NCBI GenBank assembly: GCA_903882805.1
Contig: CAIRYK010000042.1
Location: 124,001-188,000 of the forward strand
From: an uncultured Bacteroidota bacterium
Lineage (GTDB): Bacteria; Bacteroidota; Bacteroidia; Chitinophagales; Chitinophagaceae
DNA: 64,000 nt
Direction of reading: 5' to 3'
Shown here: positions 7,723 through 16,732 of the stretch, one piece after another
How the letters are laid out: each line of letters opens with the position of its first letter
Numbering within the stretch: the first letter of the stretch is position 1
The notes under the pieces: model-generated
What the model saw: the letters and a program-made list of their open reading frames with translations, nothing else
Databases searched by the model: none
Told to the model about the DNA's origin: nothing
Made by a program: the position numbers and the translations under genes

Positions 7723-10713
7723 ATGGAATACAATTTTGCGGATATAGAGCAAAGAGCAAAAGATAAATGGACTGCCGAACAGGTATATAAAGCACACAAC
7801 CCTACAGGCAATGAACCCGCCAAACCCAAGTGTTATATACTCGATATGTTTCCCTACCCCAGCGGCGCAGGCCTGCATGTAGGGCATCCGCTGGGCTATA
7901 TTGCATCAGATATTTATGCCCGTTACAAGCGTCTGAACGGCTATAATGTGCTACACCCTATGGGCTTTGACGCCTTTGGATTGCCTGCCGAACAATATGC
8001 GCTGGAAACTGGTCAACACCCGGTGGAAACCACCCGCAAAAACACCGCCCGCTACCGCGAACAACTGGACAACATAGGCTTTTGCTTCGACTGGAGCCGC
8101 GAGGTGCGCACCAGCGACCCAAAATACTATAAATGGACACAATGGATATTCTTACAACTGTTTCATAGCTGGTTCGATCGCAGCCGCAATAAAGTGCGCC
8201 CTATAGCAGAACTCATAAGTATTTTTGAACAGGAAGGCAATATCAAAAATGCATGCCCCGGCGACGAGAACATAGTGTTTGACGCAGCGGCATGGAATAA
8301 TTATACCGAACAGCAAAAGCGCGACTGCCTGATGCAATACCGCATGGCCTACCAGGGCTATGCGCAGGTGTGGTGGTGCGAGGCGCTCGGCACTGTGCTG
8401 GCCAACGACGAGGTAGTAAACGGCGTGTCTGAACGCGGCAACCACCCCGTAGAACGCAAGAATATGCGCCAGTGGTTTTTGCGTATTACAGAGTATGCAG
8501 AGCGTTTGCTGTCGAGCCTCGACAACCTGGAATGGAGCGAAGCCATGAAAGAAATGCAGCGCAACTGGATAGGTAAGAGCATAGGCGCAGAGGTGAAGTT
8601 TAAGTGCCTCACCCCGGCCCTCTCCAAGGGAGAGGGAGGTGGAGAGTCGTCTATTACCGTATTCACCACCCGCCCCGACACTATTTTTGGCGTAGATTTT
8701 ATGGTGTTGGCGCCCGAGCATGAGCTGGTAGATGCTATTACTACCGCTGAGCAAAAAACAGCGATAGAAGAATACAAGACGTATGTAAAAAGTAGGTCGG
8801 AGCGCGAGCGCATGAGCGAGGTGAAGCAAATAACAGGTTGTTTTACCGGAGCCTATGCAGCGCATCCGTTTACCGGACAGCCCATACCCGTATGGATAGC
8901 AGAATATGTGCTGGCTGGCTATGGCACCGGCGCCATAATGGCTGTGCCCAGCGGAGACGACCGCGATTTTGCTTTTGCCAAACACTTCGGCATACCGATA
9001 ACCAATATTTTTGGCGACAAATATACCGGCGATAAGGCCTACAGCGACAAAGCTGGAACAATAGAAAACAGCGATTTTGTAAGCGGCAAAAGCATTGCCG
9101 AGGCAGCTGCATTGGTAATAGAAGCGCTGGCCGCCGATGGCAGGGGTAAGAAAAAAGTAAATTACAAACTACGCGATGCAGGATTTAGCCGTCAGCGTTA
9201 CTGGGGCGAGCCATTTCCGATAGTGTATGTAAACGACATACCCTATGGCATAGATGAGGAACCGGTAAAAGATACCAACCTGAACAGCCTGCCGGTAGAG
9301 CTACCCTACGTAGAAGGCTACAAACCCGGGCCGGAAGGACAGGGACCGCTGGCCAATGTAAACGAGTGGATGAACACCCCTGTAGGACAACGCGAAACCA
9401 ACACCATGCCGGGATATGCAGGCAGTAGCTGGTACTTTTTGCGCTACATGGATCCGAATAACGACACAGCATTTGCCGACCGCAAAGCCACCGACTACTG
9501 GAACCAGGTAGACCTGTATATAGGCGGCACCGAACATGCTGTAGGCCACCTGCTGTACAGCCGCATGTGGACAAAAGCCCTGTACGACCTAAACCATATT
9601 AGTTTTGATGAACCATTTAAGCGGTTGTTGAATCAGGGGATGATACAGGGAGTTTCTTATTACATAGGCTCTGGGGAATGGGATAATGAAATCGCTATTA
9701 TAAATGAAAATCGCCCACCAAGTGAGTTAGTAAAATTTGACGTTGTATGTTCTTTCTATCACCGAAACGAGAGAACTGCAGCAAAACCACAGGGCAAATT
9801 ATTTCATGCTGGTGAAACTGGATTAGTTAGTTACGGTCCGAACATACGATTAAAATATGGCCATAATTTCGTAGACACTAAAGATAGGCTTACAAAAGAA
9901 AAGTACCGACAATACCTAACAAGTCAAGGATACGCCGATGATTCAATTATCGATAAATTGACCAAGGTTTTATGGGAAAATCAGTTATCTGAAAACGGCG
10001 AACAATACATCCAATGCAAAATGGAAGTGGAAAAAATGTCGAAGTCGAAATACAATGTGGTCAATCCCGACGATATTGTAGCGCAGTATGGCGCCGACAC
10101 CTTCCGGATGTATGAAATGTTTTTGGGTCCAATAGATGTAAGCAAACCATGGGACACCAAGGGTATTGAAGGCGTGCATCGTTTCCTGAAAAAGATGTGG
10201 CGGCTGTATTTTGGCGATGGCGGATGGATCGTAACCGACGATGCTCCTACCGACGAAGAATACCGATCGCTACACAAAACAATAAAGAAAATAGGCGACG
10301 ATATAGAACGGTTTTCGTTCAACACATCGGTAAGCCAGTTCATGATTTGTGTCAATGAGCTTTCGGCTTTGGGTTGCCACAAGCGGGCTATACTGGAGCC
10401 GCTGGCGGTGGTGATCTGTCCGTTTGCGCCGCATATTGCGGAAGAACTGTGGCGACATTTTGGCCATAACGGCAGCGTGGTAGACGCCTCGTTCCCTAAA
10501 TATGAAGATCGCTATGTTACCGACAACACAAAGAAATATCCAGTAGCAGTAAATGGCAAAACGCGTATAGAACTGGAATTTGCGCTGGATGCCGACGCTG
10601 CCGATATTGAAAAAGCAGTATTGGCCGAAGAAGTAGTACAGAAATGGATGGAAGGCCGTCCGCTGAAAAAATTCATCTACGTGCGCGGCAAAATGATAAA
10701 TGTGGTGGCCTAA
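7723..10713 (+). CDS. leuS: Leucine--tRNA ligase, with insertions
   Basis: 996 residues, long even for Bacteroidota. Class I motifs are HVGH (residues 52-55, the HIGH motif) and KMSKS (771-775). The CP1 editing domain is present: TTRPDTIFGV and GYGTGAIMAVPSGDDRDFAF, with the editing Asp. Bacteroidota-type extra segments are visible at about 150-190 and 625-765. Residues 295-309 (CLTPALSKGEGGGES) are a translated palindromic repeat lodged in the linker just before the editing domain. The segment coding for 625-765 is visibly more AT-rich than the rest of the gene. The enzyme charges tRNA-Leu in the cytoplasm and is essential, so both inserts must be tolerated. Confidence 0.97.
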   Translation: MEYNFADIEQRAKDKWTAEQVYKAHNPTGNEPAKPKCYILDMFPYPSGAGLHVGHPLGYIASDIYARYKRLNGYNVLHPMGFDAFGLPAEQYALETGQHPVETTRKNTARYREQLDNIGFCFDWSREVRTSDPKYYKWTQWIFLQLFHSWFDRSRNKVRPIAELISIFEQEGNIKNACPGDENIVFDAAAWNNYTEQQKRDCLMQYRMAYQGYAQVWWCEALGTVLANDEVVNGVSERGNHPVERKNMRQWFLRITEYAERLLSSLDNLEWSEAMKEMQRNWIGKSIGAEVKFKCLTPALSKGEGGGESSITVFTTRPDTIFGVDFMVLAPEHELVDAITTAEQKTAIEEYKTYVKSRSERERMSEVKQITGCFTGAYAAHPFTGQPIPVWIAEYVLAGYGTGAIMAVPSGDDRDFAFAKHFGIPITNIFGDKYTGDKAYSDKAGTIENSDFVSGKSIAEAAALVIEALAADGRGKKKVNYKLRDAGFSRQRYWGEPFPIVYVNDIPYGIDEEPVKDTNLNSLPVELPYVEGYKPGPEGQGPLANVNEWMNTPVGQRETNTMPGYAGSSWYFLRYMDPNNDTAFADRKATDYWNQVDLYIGGTEHAVGHLLYSRMWTKALYDLNHISFDEPFKRLLNQGMIQGVSYYIGSGEWDNEIAIINENRPPSELVKFDVVCSFYHRNERTAAKPQGKLFHAGETGLVSYGPNIRLKYGHNFVDTKDRLTKEKYRQYLTSQGYADDSIIDKLTKVLWENQLSENGEQYIQCKMEVEKMSKSKYNVVNPDDIVAQYGADTFRMYEMFLGPIDVSKPWDTKGIEGVHRFLKKMWRLYFGDGGWIVTDDAPTDEEYRSLHKTIKKIGDDIERFSFNTSVSQFMICVNELSALGCHKRAILEPLAVVICPFAPHIAEELWRHFGHNGSVVDASFPKYEDRYVTDNTKKYPVAVNGKTRIELEFALDADAADIEKAVLAEEVVQKWMEGRPLKKFIYVRGKMINVVA
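8605..8649 (+). repeat. Palindromic repeat translated inside leuS
   Basis: The core at 8618-8636 is a perfect 8-bp inverted repeat (CCCTCTCC, AAG loop, GGAGAGGG). It is in frame and encodes CLTPALSKGEGGGES, which is foreign to LeuRS alignments at this place. The GC-rich hairpin is typical of dispersed palindromic elements that enter coding regions without breaking the frame. Confidence 0.65.
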
Positions 10714-10735
10714 AAAAGCCAACCATTTTTTACCT

Positions 10736-10743
10736 TAATTTTG
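10736..10743 (+). promoter_or_regulatory. -7 promoter element directly before the Sco1-like gene
   Basis: TAATTTTG matches TAnnTTTG and ends 4 bp before the ATG at 10748. Transcription should start at or next to the A of the start codon, giving a leaderless mRNA. Confidence 0.5.
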
Positions 10744-10747
10744 CGCC

Positions 10748-11383
10748 ATGAAGATTAATAAGATTAGCATTTTTCTGATGGTATTTTTCATGCTCCTGGG
10801 TGTTTGCTTTTTGGGGTATTATTATAAAGTAAGTAAAGAACAAGTAAAACTGGCGCTACCTGTACTCGGCAATCCGGGACACACGGTAGCGCCTTTTTCT
10901 TTTACCAATCAGTTGGGCAAAACCATTACCAACGATGACGTGAAGGGAAAAATATGCATAGTGGAATATTTCTTCGCCACCTGCAAGGGTATATGCCCCA
11001 AAATGAACGAAAACATGAATACAGTGTACAAGGCCATAAAAGGCAACAAGCGCGTACTCATATTATCGCATACTGTAGACCCTTATAAAGACACCGCCGC
11101 AGCCCTGAACGCCTACAGCAAGCGTTTTGACGCCGATCCGGAACAATGGATGTTTTTGACCGGCGATAAAAAACAGCTATACGACATGGCGCGCTACAGC
11201 TACCTGATCAACGCCAAGGAAGACACCACCGGCGTAAGCGTAGCCGAAGATTTTATACACGACAACCACTTTATGCTCGTAGACGGCGGCGGCCACATTC
11301 GCGGCGAATACGACGGTCTGGTTGTAGCCGATATCAACAAATTGATATCAGACATCAACGAACTGATGAAGGAGAAGAATTAA
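10748..11383 (+). CDS. Sco1/SenC-family copper chaperone
   Basis: 211 residues. One N-terminal membrane anchor (about residues 7-26) is followed by a thioredoxin-like domain facing the periplasm. The copper ligands of the family are visible: Cys79 and Cys83 in CKGIC, and a His in FIHDNHFMLVD (His171, or His174). Sco proteins deliver copper to the CuA site of cytochrome c oxidase or maintain its cysteines. No oxidase genes are nearby. It lies 34 bp behind leuS but seems to have its own promoter. Confidence 0.9.
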   Translation: MKINKISIFLMVFFMLLGVCFLGYYYKVSKEQVKLALPVLGNPGHTVAPFSFTNQLGKTITNDDVKGKICIVEYFFATCKGICPKMNENMNTVYKAIKGNKRVLILSHTVDPYKDTAAALNAYSKRFDADPEQWMFLTGDKKQLYDMARYSYLINAKEDTTGVSVAEDFIHDNHFMLVDGGGHIRGEYDGLVVADINKLISDINELMKEKN

Positions 11384-11517
11384 TGCCTGTCATTATCAAA
11401 AACAAGCAAATAACCGGTTCCATTACACCTCATTGTCATTGCTTGGGAACTATCTGTTGGGATATTTTGCAGAAAAATATAATAGACAATTGCAAAACAA
11501 GCACGTATTTCAAATTC

Positions 11518-11597
11518 AACCCTTTCAGGGTTGGAACGAGTTTACTCCTTAACCCCGGGCTTCGCCGCGGGGCTACGCACATTTATGCCCTTCGGGC
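11518..11597. repeat. Multi-hairpin intergenic repeat (REP-like)
   Basis: Three consecutive hairpins in 80 bp: AACCC/GGGTT at 11518-11532, a GC-rich CCCC...GGGG arm pair at 11553-11572, and GCCC/GGGC around TTC at 11587-11597. The block is richer in GC than the flanks and lies in the gap between the convergent Sco1-like and cmk genes. It looks like a dispersed palindromic element. The 76-codon frame over it is an accident of the repeat. It may also act as a terminator. Confidence 0.6.
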
Positions 11598-11655
11598 AAT
11601 GTATTGTTATTGAAAACAATTTAACCACCAACATCTCCACCTCCCCAAAAAACAA

Positions 11656-12351
11656 CTACACCGCTTTTTTCTTTGCCCGGCTTTTGGCCCATTCTATGGC
11701 CATTTTCAGCTGTTCTTCACGGGTAAGGCCGCTATTGTCGAGGAGAACGGCATCTTCTGCCTGACGCAACGGACTTTCGTCGCGGGTACTGTCTATATAG
11801 TCGCGCAGCTCCAGATTGTGGCGCACTTCGTCCATGGTTATGTGGTGGTTGGTAGCATACATTTCTTTAAACCTGCGCATCACCCTTACCTCGGGCGCTG
11901 CGGTCATAAATATCTTTAGTTCGGCTTTAGGAAAAACTGCAGTGCCAATATCGCGACCATCCATCACTATTCCTTTCTTTTCGCCCATTTGCTGCTGCTG
12001 CGCCACGGCAAAGGCGCGCACCTCGCGCAATGCCGCCACCTCGCTTACCTTCTCCGAAACAATCATATCCCTTATACACGATTCTACATTTTCATCGTTC
12101 AGGTGTATCTCTGAGCGATGGTTTTCTTCGTTCAGCTCAAAGGTAAGGGTGATGTTGCCCAGCGCTTCATGCGTCTGCGCAGCATCGGTATAGTCTACTC
12201 TGTTTCGTAAAAAATAAAGCGTTATTGCCCGGTACATTGCGCCGCTGTCTATATAATTATATCCCAACTTTGCCGCCAGCTCGCGCGCCAGCGTGCTTTT
12301 GCCGCACGACGAGAAACCATCGATAGCTATAATTATTTTGTGGTTAGCCAT
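11656..12351 (-). CDS. cmk: Cytidylate kinase
   Basis: 231 residues, the normal length. P-loop GFSSCGKST (residues 12-20), then YIDSGAMYRA, GIVMDGRDIGTAVFP (CMP and phosphate binding) and a LID region with RRFKEM. It phosphorylates CMP and dCMP with ATP in the cytoplasm. A -7 promoter box lies 5 bp before the ATG. Single-gene unit facing the Sco1-like gene. Confidence 0.96.
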   Translation of the reverse strand: MANHKIIIAIDGFSSCGKSTLARELAAKLGYNYIDSGAMYRAITLYFLRNRVDYTDAAQTHEALGNITLTFELNEENHRSEIHLNDENVESCIRDMIVSEKVSEVAALREVRAFAVAQQQQMGEKKGIVMDGRDIGTAVFPKAELKIFMTAAPEVRVMRRFKEMYATNHHITMDEVRHNLELRDYIDSTRDESPLRQAEDAVLLDNSGLTREEQLKMAIEWAKSRAKKKAV

Positions 12352-12356
12352 AGCCT

Positions 12357-12364
12357 CAAAGGTA
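12357..12364 (-). promoter_or_regulatory. -7 promoter element directly before cmk
   Basis: Minus strand TACCTTTG, full consensus, ending 5 bp before the ATG at 12351. It predicts a leaderless cmk transcript. Confidence 0.5.
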
Positions 12365-12511
12365 ATTAGAAAAAAGCGACCTCAAAATCGGCTTGCTTTA
12401 CGAAGAAAATAAAATCTGTCCCTTTAATCGAACTACATTAGTAAGTAGAAAAATAAAAAATGGCAACTTACTATTTTGCAAATTTCGAACCATTACCCGT
12501 AACTTTATTGT

Positions 12512-12682
12512 ATGATATATGAACTGGAAATAGAAGAAGGCAAAGAAAAACAGCTCATTGAGTTTTTGAAGCAATTAGATTTTGTGTCTATAAAGGCAAT
12601 CAAAGACAAGAAAAAGAAAACAATCAAAGCATCCGATACTTCTGACCTTCCTTATTTCGATTCTTGCCTGGATTGGAATTGA
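12512..12682 (+). CDS. Antitoxin-like small protein, orphan
   Basis: 56 residues, MIYELEIEEGKEKQLIEFLK then QLDFVSIKAIKDKKKKTIKA, ending DSCLDWN. The N-terminal strand plus helix and the motif FLKQLDFVSIK resemble short antitoxins of type II toxin-antitoxin systems in Bacteroidota. Such genes are normally followed at once by a RelE- or PIN-type toxin gene. Here only 60 bp separate the stop from the convergent DUF3999 gene, and no toxin frame is there, so it is an orphan or the toxin has been lost. It could also be an unrelated small protein. Confidence 0.55.
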   Translation: MIYELEIEEGKEKQLIEFLKQLDFVSIKAIKDKKKKTIKASDTSDLPYFDSCLDWN

Positions 12683-12742
12683 TAAAGGGATTGAAATTTG
12701 CAAAATAAGGGTGAACTCGACAACCTATTTTTTTACACCACC

Positions 12743-13963
12743 CTACTTCACATCCGTCAACAGCCGGTAAGTAAGCGCACCCAGCGCCACAACCGCGACA
12801 ATTATGGCAGGCCATAGCCAAGCCGTTGTATCATTTTTCTTTGCAACTGTAGCTTGTACTTGCGGCGCAACAACCAGTTCGCCGTAACCTAATGAAGGTA
12901 TACCAGCGGGAATGCTGTCTTTAAACTTTGGCAAATCGTACACCGGAGCAGTAGCCTCTCTATTACCAGCCAGCAGCTTATAGGTTTTACCCTGTTCCAG
13001 CCAGGCAATTATGGTGCGGTTTTCCTGCCATGTGGTGGCGCCTGATACGCGCAATGGCTGATTATCGTCGTTTTGTATGGCTACAATAATGGCTTTCGCC
13101 TCTTGCGCCGGCAGGTCGAAAGTGGGGTTTACACCCGTTGCCAGCGTAAAAGAAGCCACAGGCATGCTTAGAGCGCTACTATCGTTGTTTTCCGGCAGAA
13201 CATAGGCCGATGCCAAACGGCTATAATAACGCGGCCCGGCAACTGCGAGCGCCACTTTTGACACTCTATAGGGCGCATTGTTCTGCAACAAAACATAAGT
13301 CATTTTATTACTGCTGTCGATCTGCTTTACCCTCGGCGACGGATTAGTTTGGTAACCGGGTAGCGAAGTAGCGGTATCAAGATCATACACCCATGCGCGC
13401 TTTATATTGAGCGGGTCGGTTTGCGCATTGTTTATCTTTAGCCTGAAGTAGCGGTACTTGCTGTAGGGAAATTGCACAACCTGCAGGCTCAATCCATCTT
13501 TTGTGGTAACTGCGGCATTAAACTGTAAATGATCGGCAATAATATACCAATGCTCCCTGTCGTCGCTGCCGCTCAGCATGGCTGTGCGCTCTACTGCGTT
13601 ACTGGTTAGCTCCATAACCATGTAGGCTACGCCAGCATTTGTACTATTCTCAACATCCAGCAATGTGTACTTCCCTTGTCGCGCAATGCTAAGTATGGGT
13701 AGTATGGTGGTCGACTCCTTCACAATACGCTCTGTGTGGCGGTGCATGTAGGGCGTAGCCTGATCGCCCAGCATTATACGCACATCGCTCAGGTCGGCAT
13801 TGGCAATAGCGCTCAGTTGTGGACTAATGCCAATGCTGTAAAAACCGGTGGCGCCGGGCGTTTGTAGCGTAGCGACATGAGAAAACTGCTGCGCCGCCAT
13901 TCTGTTACAACTGCACAACGCCACAACCAGCAATAGTATCAGCCTACTCTTTGTGGTCATCAA
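12743..13963 (-). CDS. DUF3999-like envelope protein
   Basis: 406 residues. The N-terminal signal ends near ALCSCN (possibly a lipobox) or MAAQ, followed by a long beta-sandwich region with LSGSDDREHWYIIADHLQ and FPYSKYRYFRLKINN, and one C-terminal membrane helix (about 383-402). This matches the DUF3999 layout: a periplasmic domain tethered to the inner membrane. Its start overlaps the end of the DUF2339 gene by 20 bp, so the two are coupled. DUF3999 and DUF2339 genes are often neighbours; the function of the pair is not known. Confidence 0.8.
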   Translation of the reverse strand: MMTTKSRLILLLVVALCSCNRMAAQQFSHVATLQTPGATGFYSIGISPQLSAIANADLSDVRIMLGDQATPYMHRHTERIVKESTTILPILSIARQGKYTLLDVENSTNAGVAYMVMELTSNAVERTAMLSGSDDREHWYIIADHLQFNAAVTTKDGLSLQVVQFPYSKYRYFRLKINNAQTDPLNIKRAWVYDLDTATSLPGYQTNPSPRVKQIDSSNKMTYVLLQNNAPYRVSKVALAVAGPRYYSRLASAYVLPENNDSSALSMPVASFTLATGVNPTFDLPAQEAKAIIVAIQNDDNQPLRVSGATTWQENRTIIAWLEQGKTYKLLAGNREATAPVYDLPKFKDSIPAGIPSLGYGELVVAPQVQATVAKKNDTTAWLWPAIIVAVVALGALTYRLLTDVK

Positions 13964-16454
13964 TAATTATTTTTTTCAGCTTCTGATACATAAACGAAAC
14001 CGTGAGCAACAATGCGCCCAGCAGTATAAACGCGAGTATCTTACCGCCTTCTGATATACCCAAAATATCGAACGAAAACAGCTTTACTAATACTATGGAG
14101 AATAAAGTAAGCGATATGATGCGCAGCGTTTTCTGCCTGTGTTTCATACCCAACCACATGAGCGCAAACGAGCTCAATGCCCATATTACCGTAAGCCCGG
14201 CTTTGCCATACTGCCTGATCAGTAAATCGGCATTGCCATTGTGGTAGGCTGCTACTACATACACATGCATTAGCTCAAGACTTAAAAAACTGAGCGCCAC
14301 CAAAGTAAAGAATATGCTCACGGCCTTTAGGTTTGCTGTTAGCTGACCGGCTATTGCGCGCACTCCTTTTATGGTTATAAATAGCAGCGCGGCCATTATT
14401 GCGGTGTCTATCCAGTGTGCTGCCAAAAGTATGCCGCTATACCTATGGGCCAACACGCCATCGCGTAGGTCGGCGATTAAACCAGAGCTAAACAAATAAA
14501 CGGCATAGGCTACAATAAGCGGTGCAAAGTAGGGCCAAACCGTTTTGCTGTCAGGGCGGCGCTGCGCATATAGCAGCAATGCCAACGCAAACACCTCTGT
14601 TATCAAACGATGATAAACATTGGGTATATCGTAGACCGATAAATTTTTATAGATCAAATTGACTCCAAAAATACAAGTGAGGTACAATAACCCTATACCC
14701 ACACTAAGGAACAACCGCGACATACTGCGCGATGATATACCCTCTATGAATTCTTCATCGCCATTTTTGCGCAGCAGGTAATAATAAGCACCGAAAGCCG
14801 CAACTGATACAAGATTGGTTACCAGTCCCTGAGTAGAGTTGTAAATCAGTCTTAGCTGCGTGGTATTGAGCGAGGAAACAGCCGCCCAGTCCATGAGCAA
14901 ACTAATGACCGACAAACCGCAAACCAACATAGACGAATACTTGAAAATGCGTATACCCGAATAGCCTGACAACCAATAGAGCAACACAAACTCGGCGCTC
15001 CAGAAGAGCGTGATAGCATGGCCATGCAATTGTATAGGTATAGTGAGCGTAAGGAACGACAGCGTAAGCCCGATAAGCAGGAAAAACAGATTGCGGTCGG
15101 CCTTGCCATTTTTGTATACATAATAAGCCAGACCCAGATTGATGAAGCCTAACGCCAATGTAAACAACCCCTGATAAGCTCCTGCATTCCAGTAATGCAA
15201 AATGGTCATACCGGCAGCATAATACGTGGCGGTTATGAACAACAGCAGCATAAAATCAAACGCCTTAAATTGGGTCTTGTTACGCACCTGATTCAGCATA
15301 TTCATACCCATAAACAACAGGTAGAAAACCGTAGCAAACAACAGCCCAAGCGGATAGGAAATTACTTTGTTGTCGGACAGTGAAGTACCCAGCCATCCGG
15401 CAAAAATCACATCGGTAAATACGAGCGCTATGATATTGATAGGCGTCCAGCGTTTGAACCAGGATAGCGACAGCAGCCCAACATTGAGCACTATAAGGTA
15501 AACAAACAGAGTAATGTAGTTGCCCTCGCCGCTGCTTACCATAAAGGGGGCTAAAAACCCGCCAATGGTGGCTATTATAGCCAATTCCAGTTTGTCGTAC
15601 AGCACAGAAAGCGCTACCGCAAATGCCGTTATTATTACCATTATTACAAATGCAGCCGCCTGCGGCATTAGGTGGTATTGGTGGTAGGCAAATGCTATGG
15701 TGAAATAAAAGACTGCTATACCGCCCCCTGCCAGCACTGAGCTGAAGGAACGGTAAGTATTGCGCAGATAATGCGCCAAGCCAACTAATATGGCGCCGCA
15801 ACCCATCCCTATGCTCACTCTACCTACTTCGTTTATCCAGTTTTGGTCTATGGCATATTTTACAAAAAAGGCAATACCCAACACCAGTATGGCTATACCT
15901 ATTTTATTGATCAGATTTTCACCAATAAACTTTTCGAGGTCGGGATTGTTGCGCGCCCATTTGTCCATCGTGCTTTCTTCCGGTTCGCTATATGGTTTAG
16001 GCTCGGGCTGAGTAGTCGGCTCCGTAAAGGCCAGCATAGGCTCAGGTTCGGCGGAGGCATATGGCTCTTCTTCCGATATCTGCGTTTCGGGAAGTGGCAT
16101 AGCCGATGGAGGGGCAACATTTACGGCAATTATTGGTTCCGGCTTCTGAGGGGCTACTGGCGGAGGCGCAATCGGTTCTTCTACCTGGTATGCAGGCGGA
16201 GGCGCTGCTTCGGGTTGCGCTTTCGGCTTGGGCTTGTAGGTCTCGTAATCTACTACCTGCGGTTGCGCACCCTCTACACGGGGCAGTTTAATATCTGTTT
16301 TGAGTTCTTCTATTTCGATTCGCAGATTTCTGATTTCGGATGCCAGCAACTTTATCGTTTGCGTCAGCGATTCTAATTCGGCTTTGCGACCGGTTCCCTT
16401 GGTAATTGAAATAATAATAAGCGCAATTATTCCCAGAATAACTATGGCTTCCAT
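13944..16454 (-). CDS. DUF2339 polytopic membrane protein
   Basis: 836 residues. One N-terminal helix is followed by a short coiled coil (LESLTQTIKLLASEIRNLRI), a Pro/Glu-rich linker (about 65-160) and then more than twenty hydrophobic segments from about residue 185 to the end. The family block KFIGENLINKIGIAILVLGI followed by FFVKYAIDQNWI starts the membrane part, as in DUF2339 proteins. Inner-membrane, function unknown; the many helices suggest a transporter or a scaffold. Coupled to the DUF3999 gene downstream. Confidence 0.88.
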   Translation of the reverse strand: MEAIVILGIIALIIISITKGTGRKAELESLTQTIKLLASEIRNLRIEIEELKTDIKLPRVEGAQPQVVDYETYKPKPKAQPEAAPPPAYQVEEPIAPPPVAPQKPEPIIAVNVAPPSAMPLPETQISEEEPYASAEPEPMLAFTEPTTQPEPKPYSEPEESTMDKWARNNPDLEKFIGENLINKIGIAILVLGIAFFVKYAIDQNWINEVGRVSIGMGCGAILVGLAHYLRNTYRSFSSVLAGGGIAVFYFTIAFAYHQYHLMPQAAAFVIMVIITAFAVALSVLYDKLELAIIATIGGFLAPFMVSSGEGNYITLFVYLIVLNVGLLSLSWFKRWTPINIIALVFTDVIFAGWLGTSLSDNKVISYPLGLLFATVFYLLFMGMNMLNQVRNKTQFKAFDFMLLLFITATYYAAGMTILHYWNAGAYQGLFTLALGFINLGLAYYVYKNGKADRNLFFLLIGLTLSFLTLTIPIQLHGHAITLFWSAEFVLLYWLSGYSGIRIFKYSSMLVCGLSVISLLMDWAAVSSLNTTQLRLIYNSTQGLVTNLVSVAAFGAYYYLLRKNGDEEFIEGISSRSMSRLFLSVGIGLLYLTCIFGVNLIYKNLSVYDIPNVYHRLITEVFALALLLYAQRRPDSKTVWPYFAPLIVAYAVYLFSSGLIADLRDGVLAHRYSGILLAAHWIDTAIMAALLFITIKGVRAIAGQLTANLKAVSIFFTLVALSFLSLELMHVYVVAAYHNGNADLLIRQYGKAGLTVIWALSSFALMWLGMKHRQKTLRIISLTLFSIVLVKLFSFDILGISEGGKILAFILLGALLLTVSFMYQKLKKIIIDDHKE

Positions 16455-16732
16455 AAAGGTAAATTTTAGGGTGAAGAAGCAGTTATATCAGGTATGCCAA
16501 GTAAACCTGTTGTTGATTCTTAATGTGAAAGTAGTATAAATTGCTGCTTTGCAACACTTCAAACACCCATAAAATTGTTAATACTTTACAGTATGACCAT
16601 CCCAGCTTACGGCCGCATCATGATTGCTTTGCGAATACAACGCTAAGCCAAAAAACGCATTAATCGCCAAAAAATACAAAAGTCTATCAAAACTGCAATA
16701 ATTTCACCATCTCAAACCTGCCAAAACTGCCT

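Noticed and set aside
8152-8985. 277-codon minus-strand frame opposite leuS
   Set aside because: Antisense shadow of a clearly conserved essential gene.
11383-11613. 76-codon plus-strand frame starting at the Sco1-like stop
   Set aside because: It runs across the three-hairpin repeat; its translation has no protein-like pattern and reflects the repeat.
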